NCBI RefSeq assembly: GCF_905475395.1
Contig: NC_058342.1
Span: 33,934,140 to 33,998,139, forward strand
Origin: Chrysoperla carnea
Taxonomy: Eukaryota; Arthropoda; Insecta; Neuroptera; Chrysopidae
DNA: 64,000 bases
Direction of reading: 5' to 3'
Part shown: piece after piece, positions 1 through 10,449 of the stretch
Position numbering within the stretch: the first letter of the stretch is position 1
Layout: every line of letters starts with the position of its first letter
Position numbers and translations under genes: made by a program
The notes under the pieces: model-generated
What the model saw: the letters and a program-made list of their open reading frames with translations, nothing else
Database searches by the model: none
Told to the model about the DNA's origin: nothing

Positions 1-523
1 TTGTCGACAGTTGTGGCCTATTTTTTCACAGACTCACAGAATAATATTAGCTGTGAGATCTTGAAATTGCAGAAGTTTTGATCGTTGAGATCACGAGATA
101 TTCAGCTACAGAGTTCACGATTTCGAGAGTAAAAAAGTGTAATAATATGTTTTGATTTTGTAGGACTCAAATAAAGTGAATTTTGCTTTTTTTTTCAAGG
201 CTCTAAAAAGATTTTTCACACTTTGATCAATGAATAAAACACACTCTCAAGAAAATCAAAACATTATCAACTTCTAAGGACAAAGACATCGTATTTCATT
301 CGTTAAAATCTGTCAAAAAGAGGATTTAGTATAGGAACTTTAAGTACCGCATGCTGAAAATACCTTAAGCAACGTTTTGAGCAGATTTTAAATTGTTTTT
401 TTGCAATATTGTGGAAATCATAAATTTCGACTAACTACATTATAAGCAAAGCATGTTTGACATTTTACAAATACAGTTAAACCTCGTTAAAATTAATTTT
501 AAGAAAATGTTGTGTGTACTTAC
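1..523 (-). other. Intron 1 of the Kv11 gene (partial)
   Basis: AT-rich sequence after the first coding exon of the channel gene. No further exon, acceptor with open frame, or repeat copy is recognised here. Confidence 0.6.
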
Positions 524-599
524 TGTCAGTATCAAATTTTCGAATAATTGTTTCGATGAGAGTTGTTCTTGGGGCGACATGACCACGTCTCACAGGCAT
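524..599 (-). CDS. sei: ERG-type (Kv11) voltage-gated K+ channel, first coding exon (partial gene)
   Basis: Kv11 channels carry a delayed-rectifier-like K+ current across the plasma membrane and repolarise excitable cells; the fly member is seizure. The exon reads MPVRRGHVAPRTTLIETIIR and then KFDTD, 25 codons plus one base, followed by a GTAAGT donor at 523-518. This is the N-terminal cap of the eag/PAS domain, nearly invariant in animal ERG channels, which controls slow deactivation. The intron after coding base 76 matches human KCNH2 exon 1. The ATG at 599-597 is the obvious start. No second exon (rest of PAS, S1-S6 pore, cyclic-nucleotide-binding-like domain) is found in 1-523, so the gene runs off the left edge after a long first intron. 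Family assignment is secure; the symbol is by insect orthology. A pseudogene copy is unlikely because frame and donor are intact. Confidence 0.9.
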
Positions 600-1980
600 T
601 GTTGACGATAGTAACAGTTCCTTTTATCAAGAAAAATTTATTTTGATTTTTTTGATAATATTTTTTAAGCGATGATTTCTAAGCAGCATGTCAAATTACT
701 ATCGACATTTTTTGTTTTTACTTTTACGATTTTTAAATAATTTACGATTTGATTTTATTTTACAAGTTTTACCAATAATTTTTTTATTACCAATATTTTT
801 ACAAAAATTTTCAGTGTAAAAATAAGGCAGTTAGGTTGTGACGGAATTATAACAATGTAAAAAATTGTGTAATAAATTTTAAATTTACATAAATTTTAAA
901 CTTTTTTTTTTTTTTAAATTTTCAGTGCGAAAAGCTTCGATGTATTAAAAGCACAAAAAATTTTGTATGTCTTTTTCAATAATTTTTAAACTAGACTTTT
1001 TGATTTATTAAATTTAATATTAAGCAAATTTTTAAGAAGCGTAATTTTTTTAAATAATTATAACTAGGTTTTATATTTATTTATTTTATTTTTTTTGGTC
1101 AAAAATTTGTCTAACTAAGTTTCAGACTTTCTTTTGTAAGTTTGAAGAAAATGTGTGCCTAAAAATTTTTCTTACACATTTTAAACGAAAACAAAAAAGA
1201 ATTTTGGAAAGCGTTTAACCCGGCGTCATTTTCAACGTGATTGCCGTTTTTTTTTAGTTTAGTTAGGAAAATAATCAATAAAATCACATTTTGTGAAAAA
1301 TAAATTTTCGCTTTCATATGTTCCGTTCTTTGGTAGGAAACTGATTTGTTTTCAAATTTTTATACATTTTGAAGGGGATACACGTGGATTGATTTCGAAA
1401 CACGTGCGACGCTCTCGAAATTTTTCCGAAATTGTTTTTAAATTTTTCACATAATTGTTTTTGATGCCGTTTTCACTTTAATTTTATCACTTTGCTATAA
1501 AGAAAACACAGTTTTTTTTTAAATGAAAATGATTATGAAAAATAAATTCAAAATGAGTATAAATAAAAGCAAAAATTTTCACAGTTGTGTGTGGTTCACA
1601 TTATATACGCATTAAATGGAAAACAAAAACAAATGAAAATAATGGAAAATGGAAAATTTTACTTGAAAAAAAAACAAGAAAAACGCACCATGTTTGAAAA
1701 TCACATTTAAAAATAAATTTTTTGAAATGAAAATAAAAATTTAACAAAACGTTTTTTGTGTTGAAAATGGAAAAATTTTTGTTGTTGTTTAATATATATC
1801 TATATATATATACAGGAAAACCGTACACAATTTTCTTTAAAATTGTTTTTCTCACTTTAAAATTTTACAAAAAGAAAAAAAATATACAAAATCAAAACTA
1901 CAGTTAACGTCTCTTGATTTTGAGTAATTTTAAATGTTTTAAAAAAAAAAGAATTTATTGTTTTACTCTCGAAGTTGGAT
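600..1980. other. AT-rich 5' flank of the Kv11 gene
   Basis: Upstream of the channel ATG on the minus strand, so it should hold 5'UTR and possibly a promoter. It is dominated by A and T runs. No convincing TATA/initiator pair, splice donor or coding frame is seen; the open frame at 1601-1855 looks accidental, rich in F, K, N and I. Confidence 0.4.
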
Positions 1981-1988
1981 AATTTTGG

Positions 1989-2304
1989 GTGAAAAGGCAG
2001 CTGCAAGTTATTTATAAGAATAGATTACGATTGGATGTGGGCAACACTGAAACTGTCAGACGTTCACGTCTAATGTTATTCGTTTGTGTACGTCGGGACG
2101 CTTCGGTTATCATAACGACGCTTCATGTCATCAGACGCAACTTATTCAGCGCAGGTTCACCAGTTTTCAAACGTTTATTGTTTTACCGTACTAGTCATAC
2201 ATGTGTCTGTTCGTTTATTTCCAGTCCGTCTATCTGCAATACATATATGCTGTTATTGCTATGTGCGTTCAATTCTAGAATACGACTCATAGTCCAGTCG
2301 CCAG
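1989..2304 (+). other. Candidate 5' exon with strong splice donor
   Basis: A compositionally distinct island, less AT-rich and richer in CpG than its surroundings, that ends in CCAG|GTAAGT with the donor at 2305, a near-perfect U1 site. A frame is open across the whole island, but its codon use is not that of a conserved protein. A first, mostly untranslated exon of a plus-strand gene with downstream exons outside or unrecognised would explain it. It could equally be a promoter island shared with the minus-strand Kv11 gene. No product can be named. Confidence 0.3.
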
Positions 2305-2469
2305 GTAAGTTTTATAATTTTTTCTTTTGCGAATGGCTGAAAATACTTCTAAGAGGTATTTTTCTGCGGTGATCACGAATTTTAGGCCACTTTGCTCCCC
2401 TAGATGAGAAAAACAAGATATGGTTATTTTATCTTTTTTTTTCGAATAGAAAGTAATAAAAATAAGATA

Positions 2470-2725
2470 AAACAAACAATTGACCGAGTTAATTGTTGAA
2501 ATACCATGTAAAGACTTAACTGATATTCTAATATAATACATTCTATGTAATTTGCGCCTAATTTACGCACTCACAGGTAATCAGTGATGTTTTCAAAAAA
2601 TGTTTGGAATAAAAGTTGTTTATTTTTTTATAAGGAACATTTTTTTATAGTTTAACTTTTGTTCTATCTCTAACGGTTTACAAAATGAGTCCTAATGAGA
2701 CCCAATTGATATATTGCTCATTTAC
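2470..2725 (+). repeat. Dispersed repeat family B, truncated copy
   Basis: Begins with the family's opening (AAACAAACAATTGACCGAG and the following TTGAAATACCATG) and runs to the ATTGCTCATTTACG segment, then stops before the GACA tract. Shares long stretches with copies near 29.8, 37.7 and 55.7 kb. No coding capacity; non-autonomous element of unknown class. Confidence 0.75.
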
Positions 2726-2850
2726 GTGAAATATTTGACGCATACGCAGAACAAATCAAGCAAATCTTTGATCACGCGGCTTAATATTACCGAACAGTTT
2801 TTCACGCTAAAGATAAACTCTACACAGAATTCTGTACTCAGAAGGGTCTA

Positions 2851-3146
2851 ATAATAATGGGGTTTAACCTCCGTTTCTCTGATATAGACGCCTATAACAG
2901 AGGCCACCCACATCACTATTTGTTAATCTTTATTTCTTTTAACTACATACAATTACATATTATGATGTGGAGTGATTCGGTTACTTCGTTCTTATCCAAG
3001 CGACGACAATGTGATCAATTCTGCACCCCCCCCATTAATTATAATTGTTCACACTGCCACTGCCTAGACTTGAACCCGCAACCTTCCAGTCAGTAGCCAA
3101 ACGGTCAAAGACTAACACCTCAGACCGCTCGATCACTGAGCCGGTT
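2851..3146 (-). mobile_element. tRNA-derived SINE, family 1
   Basis: On the minus strand a tRNA-Leu-like head (A box around GATCGAGCGGTCTGAGG, B box GGTTCAAGTCTAG) leads into a body ending in the ACGGAGGTTAAACCCC motif and an (ATT)n tail. Flanks CAGAAGGGTCTA (2839-2850) and CAGAACGGTCTA (3147-3158) form a 12-bp target duplication with one mismatch. Related copies: 8652-8881, 29249-29421, 48233-48532. Pol III promoter boxes are visible but degraded in this copy. Confidence 0.85.
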
Positions 3147-3218
3147 CAGAACGGTCTAGAAAAAATACTTTCTGCTACGCAAAGACTTGATATTTGCGTT
3201 TGAAGTCGCGGGTATCAC

Positions 3219-3221
<3 letters not shown>

Positions 3222-3259
<38 letters not shown>
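3222..3259. repeat. (TA)n microsatellite
   Basis: About 19 perfect TA units. Confidence 0.95.
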
Positions 3260-3261
<2 letters not shown>

Positions 3262-3269
3262 GATTTAAG

Positions 3270-4050
3270 ACGCGTCATATTTGTGACGTCACAATATATA
3301 CATATTTAGGTCAGTATGAGTTTTTTATTTGAATTTTGCGAAAATATTTTAAATATTCAGATACAAATGTTCAATTTAGTGTAAAGCCTGCCATAGCTGA
3401 ATGCTCAATATGTAGCCAATACATACATACATAAGCATAGCCTATATTGAAAAATTTTATGATTATTGCCAAAAAATATTTTTTTTCCAATTTATTTTTT
3501 TATTTTGTTTTTTTAAATTTTCGTTCAAATATTCCTCTCAATCGAAATATTTTAAAATTAAAAGACCGTGAACTGAACGGAACGTACTTTGTGTAAATTT
3601 GTAAATGTAAATAATTTTGCGAAAAAAAAAAAGTTTTTTTCATGATCGCGCTTCTGTTAAGTGTGCCAAATTGTTTTATTTGGATTAGATTTTAGATTCG
3701 TATCAACGTGAAATTTTATGTACAAGGTCACTTTTTTTTCCTATATTTTGTAAATTTAAACACTTTAGCCAACAAACAAACCTAGTATGTTCATACTTTT
3801 TACAAACACCGCTAGAGAGCATTCCATTTATTTTACTGTATAATAACAACGATCATATTTTTAAACCCCAAAAATTGTACGGACTAAAGAGAATAAGAGA
3901 GAGGATGGACTTCCATTGCCGACAATGTTATAAAAGAGTTTGCTAGTTTCAGATTGAGTCCGATCATAAGCGATCTTCACCTCCATAAATTTGTTTTAAA
4001 AAGATCTGTTATAAAAGCGTAGTTTTGATCTAAGGACCTCTGAGTTTTGA
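3270..4050. other. Unannotated AT-rich spacer
   Basis: No gene, recognised repeat copy or splice-bounded frame seen. Homopolymer A/T runs and short direct ACATACATACATA-like repeats only. Confidence 0.4.
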
Positions 4051-4053
4051 GCA

Positions 4054-4141
4054 CAGCCAGTGGCGGATCCACATATATGGGCTTGATGGGGTTGCGACCC
4101 TCAATGGGACAGGAAAGTTAATCAAAATTTGTTCAGTAGTT
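4054..4141 (+). mobile_element. hAT-like terminal fragment (weak)
   Basis: Starts with CAGTGGCGGATCC, the terminal motif also found at 7418 and 62667, but the partner end is not found before the LINE insertion at 4155. Confidence 0.35.
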
Positions 4142-4154
4142 TAGAGTCTAAATT

Positions 4155-4543
4155 GGGCCTCTGTTCGCAAACAACGCAAAGTTGTTGCGGCTATTACAGG
4201 ACACTGGTTGGGCTTCAGGCATGCTGAACGCCTGGGCCTGGCAGTGTATCAAGACTACTGCAGGAGCTGTCACAGTGATGACGAAGAGGAGACAATGTCT
4301 CATCTTCTCCGTCACTGCCCAACTCTTGTCATGTGGAGATGGACTTACTTGAGCCAACCTCTCTTTGACGATTTCTCCGACCTAGAGTCAATCGACGTCA
4401 AAGCCCTCCTGCTGTTTTTAAACAGCTCCAAATGGTTCATGGAGTAGTAGTCGGGGATGGGCCAACCCTTTTTCGGTATTACATCGGGCCCTATGGTCTA
4501 AGTGTGTCCCACCCAAGGACAGCCACTATTACCTAACCTAACC
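4155..4543 (+). pseudogene. 5'-truncated non-LTR retrotransposon (LINE) 3' end with target duplication
   Basis: Encodes the C-terminal tail of a Jockey/I-type reverse transcriptase polyprotein: VRKQRKVVAAITGHWLGFR runs on into a frame ending at 4447, with a CxxC...HxxxxC zinc-knuckle-like cluster (CRSC, then HLLRHC) and the typical closing FLNSSKWF. It is followed by about 95 bp of 3'UTR and an (ACCTA)n tail. The insertion is bounded by identical 13-bp duplications, TAGAGTCTAAATT at 4142-4154 and 4544-4556. Nearly all of the element is missing, so it cannot move. Its tail sequence is shared with SINE family 2 and with the stub at 25757-25815. Confidence 0.88.
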
Positions 4544-4939
4544 TAGAGTCTAAATTTAACGACATTGAGGTGAGCAAACATTTACTCTCGTAATTTTTGT
4601 GGGCGAACAAACTAACATGCAAAACAAACTTACAGGTTACAAAATGTTGGTCAGGGCGCCATTTTTTCTAGAGATTTCATTTGTAGGATTGCACTATATC
4701 GATCATAAGCGAGTTCATACTTCGACTAACATTTGGCCGATGTTCGGATACTGGGCCGTGCTCATTTTTTAGAGATATAAGGGGGTGGGGGTTGATAAAA
4801 AATAAAATAACGTTTAAAAAATAAAAGTTTTTCTTAACATGATTTTTCTTTTAATGATATAAAAAAATGAAAATATAAATAAATAGAGAAATGTACATTT
4901 ATGAGTACTTAAAAAATAATTGTCTTTTTTTTTTGTCAC

Positions 4940-5563
4940 TTATAATATTTTTACTTTACTAATTGTTTTCGATAAGTCAAATTTTCGTACAGCTAAACTT
5001 TTGTTTGTTTTCGAAACATTCCGTTGTTTTCTTTTAACAAATTTATTTGTACCAAGTGGTGCCGGTCGCATTAAAACCATACCAACTCCAATAATTTGGA
5101 GCGCAGCAACCAACAAGAATGCCATACCCCAGGTGATTTGACTTAACGTTAGTACATAAATTAAGACACAGATTTGTGTATATACAAGCACTAAACTTAA
5201 GTAAACTAATGCCTTTAAAAAAACCCGACTACCATCTTTTTGTGTTGGTACTTCAGGTACTGTTGATAATTGTCTTTCGAATAATTCACGTTTTGAGAGC
5301 ACTTTCGGTGGTAACGTTGGTTCTTCTTTCCGTTTTGTCGATGGTACTGTCGTTTGTTTTTTAGTGAAATATTGCGTCACATTTGTGTATGCGTAAAGCT
5401 TTAAATTTTTTATGCATTTATCGACGTATTCTTGGAGAATCGAACTTCTTAACCATATTAGTAAACTCGGTAGGAATAATATATTTTGGGTACATATGTT
5501 GTAGGTATTTAGGATTTTGTTGAATGAATTCATTCGTTGAAGTTTTTCGGAACGTTCCGACAT
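4940..5563 (-). CDS. Multi-pass membrane protein, 207 residues, family not recognised
   Basis: An uninterrupted frame from MSERSEKLQRMNSFNK to a stop at 4940. Visible parts: a moderately hydrophobic stretch at residues 27-39, a polar Pro/Lys/Thr-rich linker at 66-112, two strong membrane spans at about 117-140 and 144-164 joined by a very short loop, then a 40-residue Lys/Arg/Ser-rich tail. No signal peptide. I start it at the ATG 5563-5561 because TTGTTTCAG immediately upstream (ending near 5568) is a good splice acceptor, making the preceding in-frame residues intronic; the alternative start at 5614 would add 17 hydrophobic residues. A 5'UTR exon may lie near 6370-6490, which has a TATAAGAG motif and a GTAAGT donor on the minus strand. 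Third codon positions are A/T rich, as expected for a real gene here. Function unknown; an endomembrane protein is only a guess from the hairpin-like spans. Confidence 0.72.
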   Translation of the reverse strand: MSERSEKLQRMNSFNKILNTYNICTQNILFLPSLLIWLRSSILQEYVDKCIKNLKLYAYTNVTQYFTKKQTTVPSTKRKEEPTLPPKVLSKRELFERQLSTVPEVPTQKDGSRVFLKALVYLSLVLVYTQICVLIYVLTLSQITWGMAFLLVAALQIIGVGMVLMRPAPLGTNKFVKRKQRNVSKTNKSLAVRKFDLSKTISKVKIL

Positions 5564-5639
5564 GATTTCTGAAACAATTAACAAAAAAAAAATTATTATT
5601 TCATTGGGTGCCACTCAGTATTCGATTCGTTTGATTAAC

Positions 5640-7400
5640 ACAAGGTCAACGTCTATTTGGCTTTAACTATTTCAGGTAGGTAAGTTTTTTTGCAAATAAA
5701 TAATTATGGTTATTTAGAAGATAGGGAATGTTGTTTTGTCTGTTGCATCAAAATTATAGTTTTAGAAAATTTTCGACCTTATAAAACAATTATTATTTTT
5801 ATATTGAAAGTAATAATATTAAATGACAGCGGAGGATCCAAAATTTTGCACCTTTCCCAATAAAATAACTTCGAACTATTTACTTGGATTTTTATTTTTA
5901 TACGGATATTTGCGGATTCTTGTTGAAATGAGTCATTCTGTACGGTAGAAAGGATTTTATTGTAGCATGGCTCATGTTGAAATAGTCTTTTTTCTAGGTT
6001 TGCGAAGATTTGATTTATGATACTTTTCGACAAACTGTTTTAAAACAAAATTTCTCAATATTTTTATAAGAAACAACTTTTGGTTGTAAAATTACTGATG
6101 AATTATTCGAATGTTCGAACTTTCGAATTTGGGACAGCAAACTAATGAACAGAACAGAAAAGCCGATTTAAATGATTTTCAAATAAATTAAAGTTGAAAT
6201 TTGCGACGCTCTCAAGAAAATCAGAAATCTCAAATTTTCCCAAAAATCTTTATTTTAAGCGTATTTAATCAAAAATTTTCCCTTACATGGCGAACTTTTT
6301 TAAATGCTACCCAGTAAATTTTTTAGCATTTAAAAGAAAAAAAGAAAAAAATAAATAAAATTAAAACTTACAATAAATTTTCAAATCAAAAACAAAAAAA
6401 ATAACACAAATCCAAAACTGGGTAATCGTTGGGTAATTGAAGCACGCAACGAGTTACGACGGAGCAAATATAAACACTACTCTTATAAAAAAACACAGTA
6501 CAACCGAAAAACTTTTTTATGTTCCCATAATTGAGTTTTGATTTTGGGGTAGAAGTTCGTGAGAACGGTTTGTTTGTTGATATAAACTAATCAATATGCG
6601 GATTTGTGGATTTGTGGATGTGCGGATTGGGTTTATTTGTAAGTGAATTGGAAGCGCAATATTGAATTTATGATATGAAATAAATTGTCTTATACCTATT
6701 TATATGTAGAAAAAGGGTTTGAGTACATCATCTGTCTACTCTATTGGAGATTAGAGATTATTATACATACGCTACACGGTATTGAGTCACCAAAAAACCG
6801 CTGAGTTCTTACACTCAAAATAAGGCAGCGGGAACCCCTTCCTCTATGGAGTCTACCGTAGCCTTTACTATGAACTCCTCCCCTTAAACGGAACGAAGTA
6901 TTTTTAGTAGGAAGCCAAGAAGGCAATTTGAATTTTCTGAAACACCGGCATTATCGGATTGTAAGAATATGGTGTTGATTAAACTTAAAGCCAAACAATA
7001 AAAAAAAAATATAGTAAATAAAAGAGTAAATAAAAAAATAAAATAAAAATTCTTTGAATTAGAGGTCGATGAAGTGGGGGCTACGAAAAAAACACGCCAC
7101 ACTGATTGACTCGATTCCAGCCCTTGTAGTGATTTAAAACAAAAAAATTTGAAAAATTTGTTTTGACTCCTTTTTTTGACCTTTTCAAACTTTTCAAAAA
7201 TTCAAAGTTCAGACGATAGAGAAATTTATGAAGAAGATTCCTTCTTTTCAAAGGCGGAATAGAACTTGAGATATCTTAACAACCACCTTCAAAAGAGGCT
7301 GGAATTATGCCAGGTAGTGTATGGACGTTCTTTTAAAGTTTCTTTTGATAGTTTTTCTTCAAGTAGGTTCTACATTGCAATCATAATTATATTAAAACTT
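5640..7400. other. Spacer upstream of the 207-residue protein gene
   Basis: Mostly AT-rich without recognised genes. The segment 6420-6540 is less AT-rich and could hold the promoter and 5'UTR exon of the minus-strand gene at 4940-5563. Segment 6810-6900 resembles 51425-51485 (shared CCGTAGCCT motif and flanks), suggesting an old unclassified repeat. Confidence 0.35.
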
Positions 7401-7417
7401 TTTTGGTAATTCCAAAT

Positions 7418-7690
7418 CAGTGGAGGATTAAAGCGGTGGCAAAGGAGCAGTTTCCCACTGAACCCTCGAAATACGGCACCACAAAGGAGCCCCAAGTGCG
7501 AAGGGGGGGATACAAATTTTTATGAAAGGACATCCAGTTCAGTAACGAAGACTAAAAGACTTAAAGTAAGGAGGGAAGACAAATTTTTATGAAAAGGTAC
7601 CCAGTTCAGTAACGAAGACTAAAAATAAAACGTCTCTAGTATAGTTTCAGGGTTATGCCCCGTAGATCCTTTTACTTGAATCCGTCGCTG
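7418..7690. mobile_element. hAT-type MITE, 273 bp
   Basis: Terminal inverted repeats CAGTGGAGGATTAAAG and CTTGAATCCGTCGCTG (13 of 16 positions complementary). Flanked by 8-bp duplications TTCCAAAT (7410-7417) and TTCCGAAT (7691-7698), one mismatch. An 8-bp duplication is the hAT signature. No transposase frame; an internal segment is partly duplicated (AGTTCAGTAACGAAGACTAA occurs twice). Confidence 0.8.
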
Positions 7691-7699
7691 TTCCGAATA

Positions 7700-8640
7700 C
7701 ATTTAGCAAAAGTGAATCGACTCAATAACTTTTGTGCGGTTAATGACGACTAGTGACTGGACTAGTGACTATGTTGTAGTGATTACATGAGAGCAACACC
7801 CAAGACACATATCGCGTCGCATAACTCTAGTGTGTACAAACATTAAGCACAAACATTAAGGACGTCACGCGTTTAGTGCATGGATCGTATTTTTGTAGTC
7901 AAATATGCAAATAGAAGGTGATTACTACTCCATTATATCCAAATTTATAATTACTTTAATTAGTCAAGGACAAATGATTATCTAACATCAAACTTAAATC
8001 TCATTCCTTAATCCTCAAACTACAAAGTACCATTCTTGGTGTTGCTAAAATCAATTTTCGAAGATACGAAGCCAAAAATTGTTATCAACGATACAAAAAT
8101 AATTTTTTTTGAATGAAACTAGTCTTTTAAGACTTTTTAAGAAGATATTTTTTGGATTATCTTCGTAAAGCTCGTTGATTTTGAGTCATAAACAGTTTAA
8201 TGTATGAAAAAATTGATTAATGGCCGTTTTTAAAGCCATAAAACATTGAAGAAAATTGAAAGTTTTATTTTGGGTAAAATTCGTGAATAATCTTTCAGAA
8301 TCCTGATGAATTATTACCAAAAATTCTTCTTTAAAGAATATGTTGCAAATAATAAAATAAACTTGCGATTCGAATTGAAATAGTTAAAATGAAAAGGTAA
8401 CAAGAGATTTTTAAATCATTTGTAGATAGAGCGTTATGTTTTTTTTCTGTTATCAAACGCGAGATAGATTAATTGTTATTGTGAAGAGTACACACTATAG
8501 AGTTAGCCTTTTTTTTAAATGGCGCTCGTTATTTATATATAAATTAAATTAACAAAATAATCTTTTTATATTTTTTATTTGCAAACAATTGCCTTTTGCG
8601 TCGTTAAAATAGCAGTTCATTTATTAATTTGCATGTAATA
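7700..8640. other. Unannotated AT-rich spacer
   Basis: No gene or assignable repeat seen. Confidence 0.35.
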
Positions 8641-8651
8641 ATGCACAATCA

Positions 8652-8881
8652 ACTTAAACCGTTTGACTACTTAAACTTAGGTTGTGAGTTCGAATCCAGG
8701 GAGCGTCAGTAGTAATGACATGCAGCGTAATGTGGGCGGTAAATTGATCACACTGTCATCTCTTGGATAAGAACGACGTAACCGAACTACACCCACATCA
8801 TAAAATTAAAAATAATGATATGGGTGGCTTCTGTTTTAGACATATATGTATGAAGAATGGAGATTAAACCCCATCATTATA
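8652..8881 (+). mobile_element. SINE family 1, 5'-truncated diverged copy
   Basis: Contains the B box GAGTTCGAATCC, the body motif TTGGATAAGAACGACGTAAC and the closing GATTAAACCCCATC. The A box is lost. More diverged than the copies at 2851 and 48233. Confidence 0.8.
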
Positions 8882-8889
8882 TATCTCAG

Positions 8890-9763
8890 ATCTCCTGATC
8901 ATTGTCGCTCGATGCTATCCGAGGCAAAATGAGACATTTTTTACTTACTCCCGTGGTGTGTTTACGATTTTTCAGCTCGACGGAGGTGGAAAGCGTCATC
9001 TTTGTTACAGCGGTACAAAAGTTGAACTTTCCTACTTTTTACATTTTTTCAAGAGTAGGCGTTCTTTAAGTAATAGACTCAAAGAACTGAATTTTTTTTA
9101 AAAGTAGAGTGAGTGCGAATGAGGTCCGGTCGAGCGTTTTATCTAGTTCTCGAGGCGTTATATTTTTTTGCCCGTCTCAACTAAAGACAAATTTCTCAAG
9201 AATTCTCGAGCAGAAACTATAATATGAATGTAAATAAACAAATTAGAGATGCTTTGAGCTTTAATAGGATATAATTAACCGTTCAGTTTACGAAAAAAAA
9301 AAATAAACAAAAATTTTTTTTTGACGAATATTTAGTTTAACCCCGAAATGAATTGTACAAGCGACAACGATGTTCAATTTACTTATGTGTGTACAGATGA
9401 CCAATATTTGATAGTATTCGTTGTAGTGTTGACAGATTTACTGCGCTAATACAATTGTCTTTCAGAGAACTATAGAATTAATTCCCTTTCTAAGGTATCG
9501 TGATCGAAATACCTTAAGAGCGTTTTGCCATTTTTTTCGTTAATTTCATTGTAGATTCAATTCACTGAATTTGAAGTGTTATCTCTCTTTTTTTTTGGTT
9601 GGGTGGGAAAAACATCGTTATCTATGAAAATTGTATATTTTCATTTATACGTATGCATGCTTCTTACATGATTTACACAATTTTTACCAGTAAATATTTA
9701 TCAAAAATATTTACAAAGTAACGACCTTACTTGACCCAAATTATTTTTATCAAAATTACAGTG

Positions 9764-9794
<31 letters not shown>

Positions 9795-10240
9795 AGTATA
9801 TTTTTCCAAAATTTGCATTTTTTTTTTATGCATACGTATTTCGACTACAATTAGTCATCATCAGTATGAATTAACCGAGTATTTATTGTTAGGAAACCGG
9901 ACTTAACTTCAATCATCACTTAAGGAAAAATGCAACCGGGTCTTAAGAAAGCTTTTAGAGGAAATAAGTATATGAAAATCGAGTTTTTAGTTATAAGAAA
10001 TATTCTCGGAAAATTTGAAGTCATTAGGAGCAAAACTTTCCGAGTTTTAGATAATTAATTCAGGCGCTCTTTTTAATTTCTATTTTTTATGCATATAATT
10101 TTACATGTATTTGTCTTTAATCCTACGTTTTTCTCAAAACTTTGAACCGATTTTGCCTAAACCTTCATTAGCATACTGAATACTAGTTTTTGAACGAAGT
10201 ATTTTTTTTTTTTTTAATTACAACTTATTTTTCAATTAAA
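8890..10240. other. Unannotated AT-rich spacer with a (TA)n tract
   Basis: A TA microsatellite lies at 9764-9794. The stretch 8900-9180 is somewhat less AT-rich but shows no sustained frame with splice sites. Nothing else recognised. Confidence 0.35.
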
Positions 10241-10244
10241 AACA

Positions 10245-10440
10245 AGTGAAATTTTCAAAATTTAAAAAACCCCCGACAAATTGTTCGGGTACGGAACTCT
10301 AAGCTCGCCTCGCACTTGAAACATATCTAAGAGCACTCTCCATTAAATTACATTTCCAACGAAACAATAAAAAATCAAAATCGGTTAATCCGTTTAGGTG
10401 CTACGAAGCCACAGACAGAGTAACCCTTTTTTTGACAGAC
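10245..10440 (-). repeat. Dispersed repeat family A
   Basis: Minus-strand copy: CAGACAGA tract, a GTAGCACCTAAACGG-like segment, the CTCTTAGATATG segment, and the end AATTTGTCGGGGGTTTTTTA. Other copies at 17595, 24850, 40083 and 40485. Non-coding, each carrying or abutting a short GACA/GTGT microsatellite. Confidence 0.75.
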
Positions 10441-10449
10441 CCACTATCA

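Noticed and set aside
2287-2541. Minus-strand 84-codon frame as an exon
   Set aside because: It runs across a family B repeat and the splice donor region of the plus strand; no supporting signals.
6741-7102. Two overlapping minus-strand frames
   Set aside because: No domain or splice context; the first covers an old repeat-like patch and the second is F/L/I-rich AT sequence.
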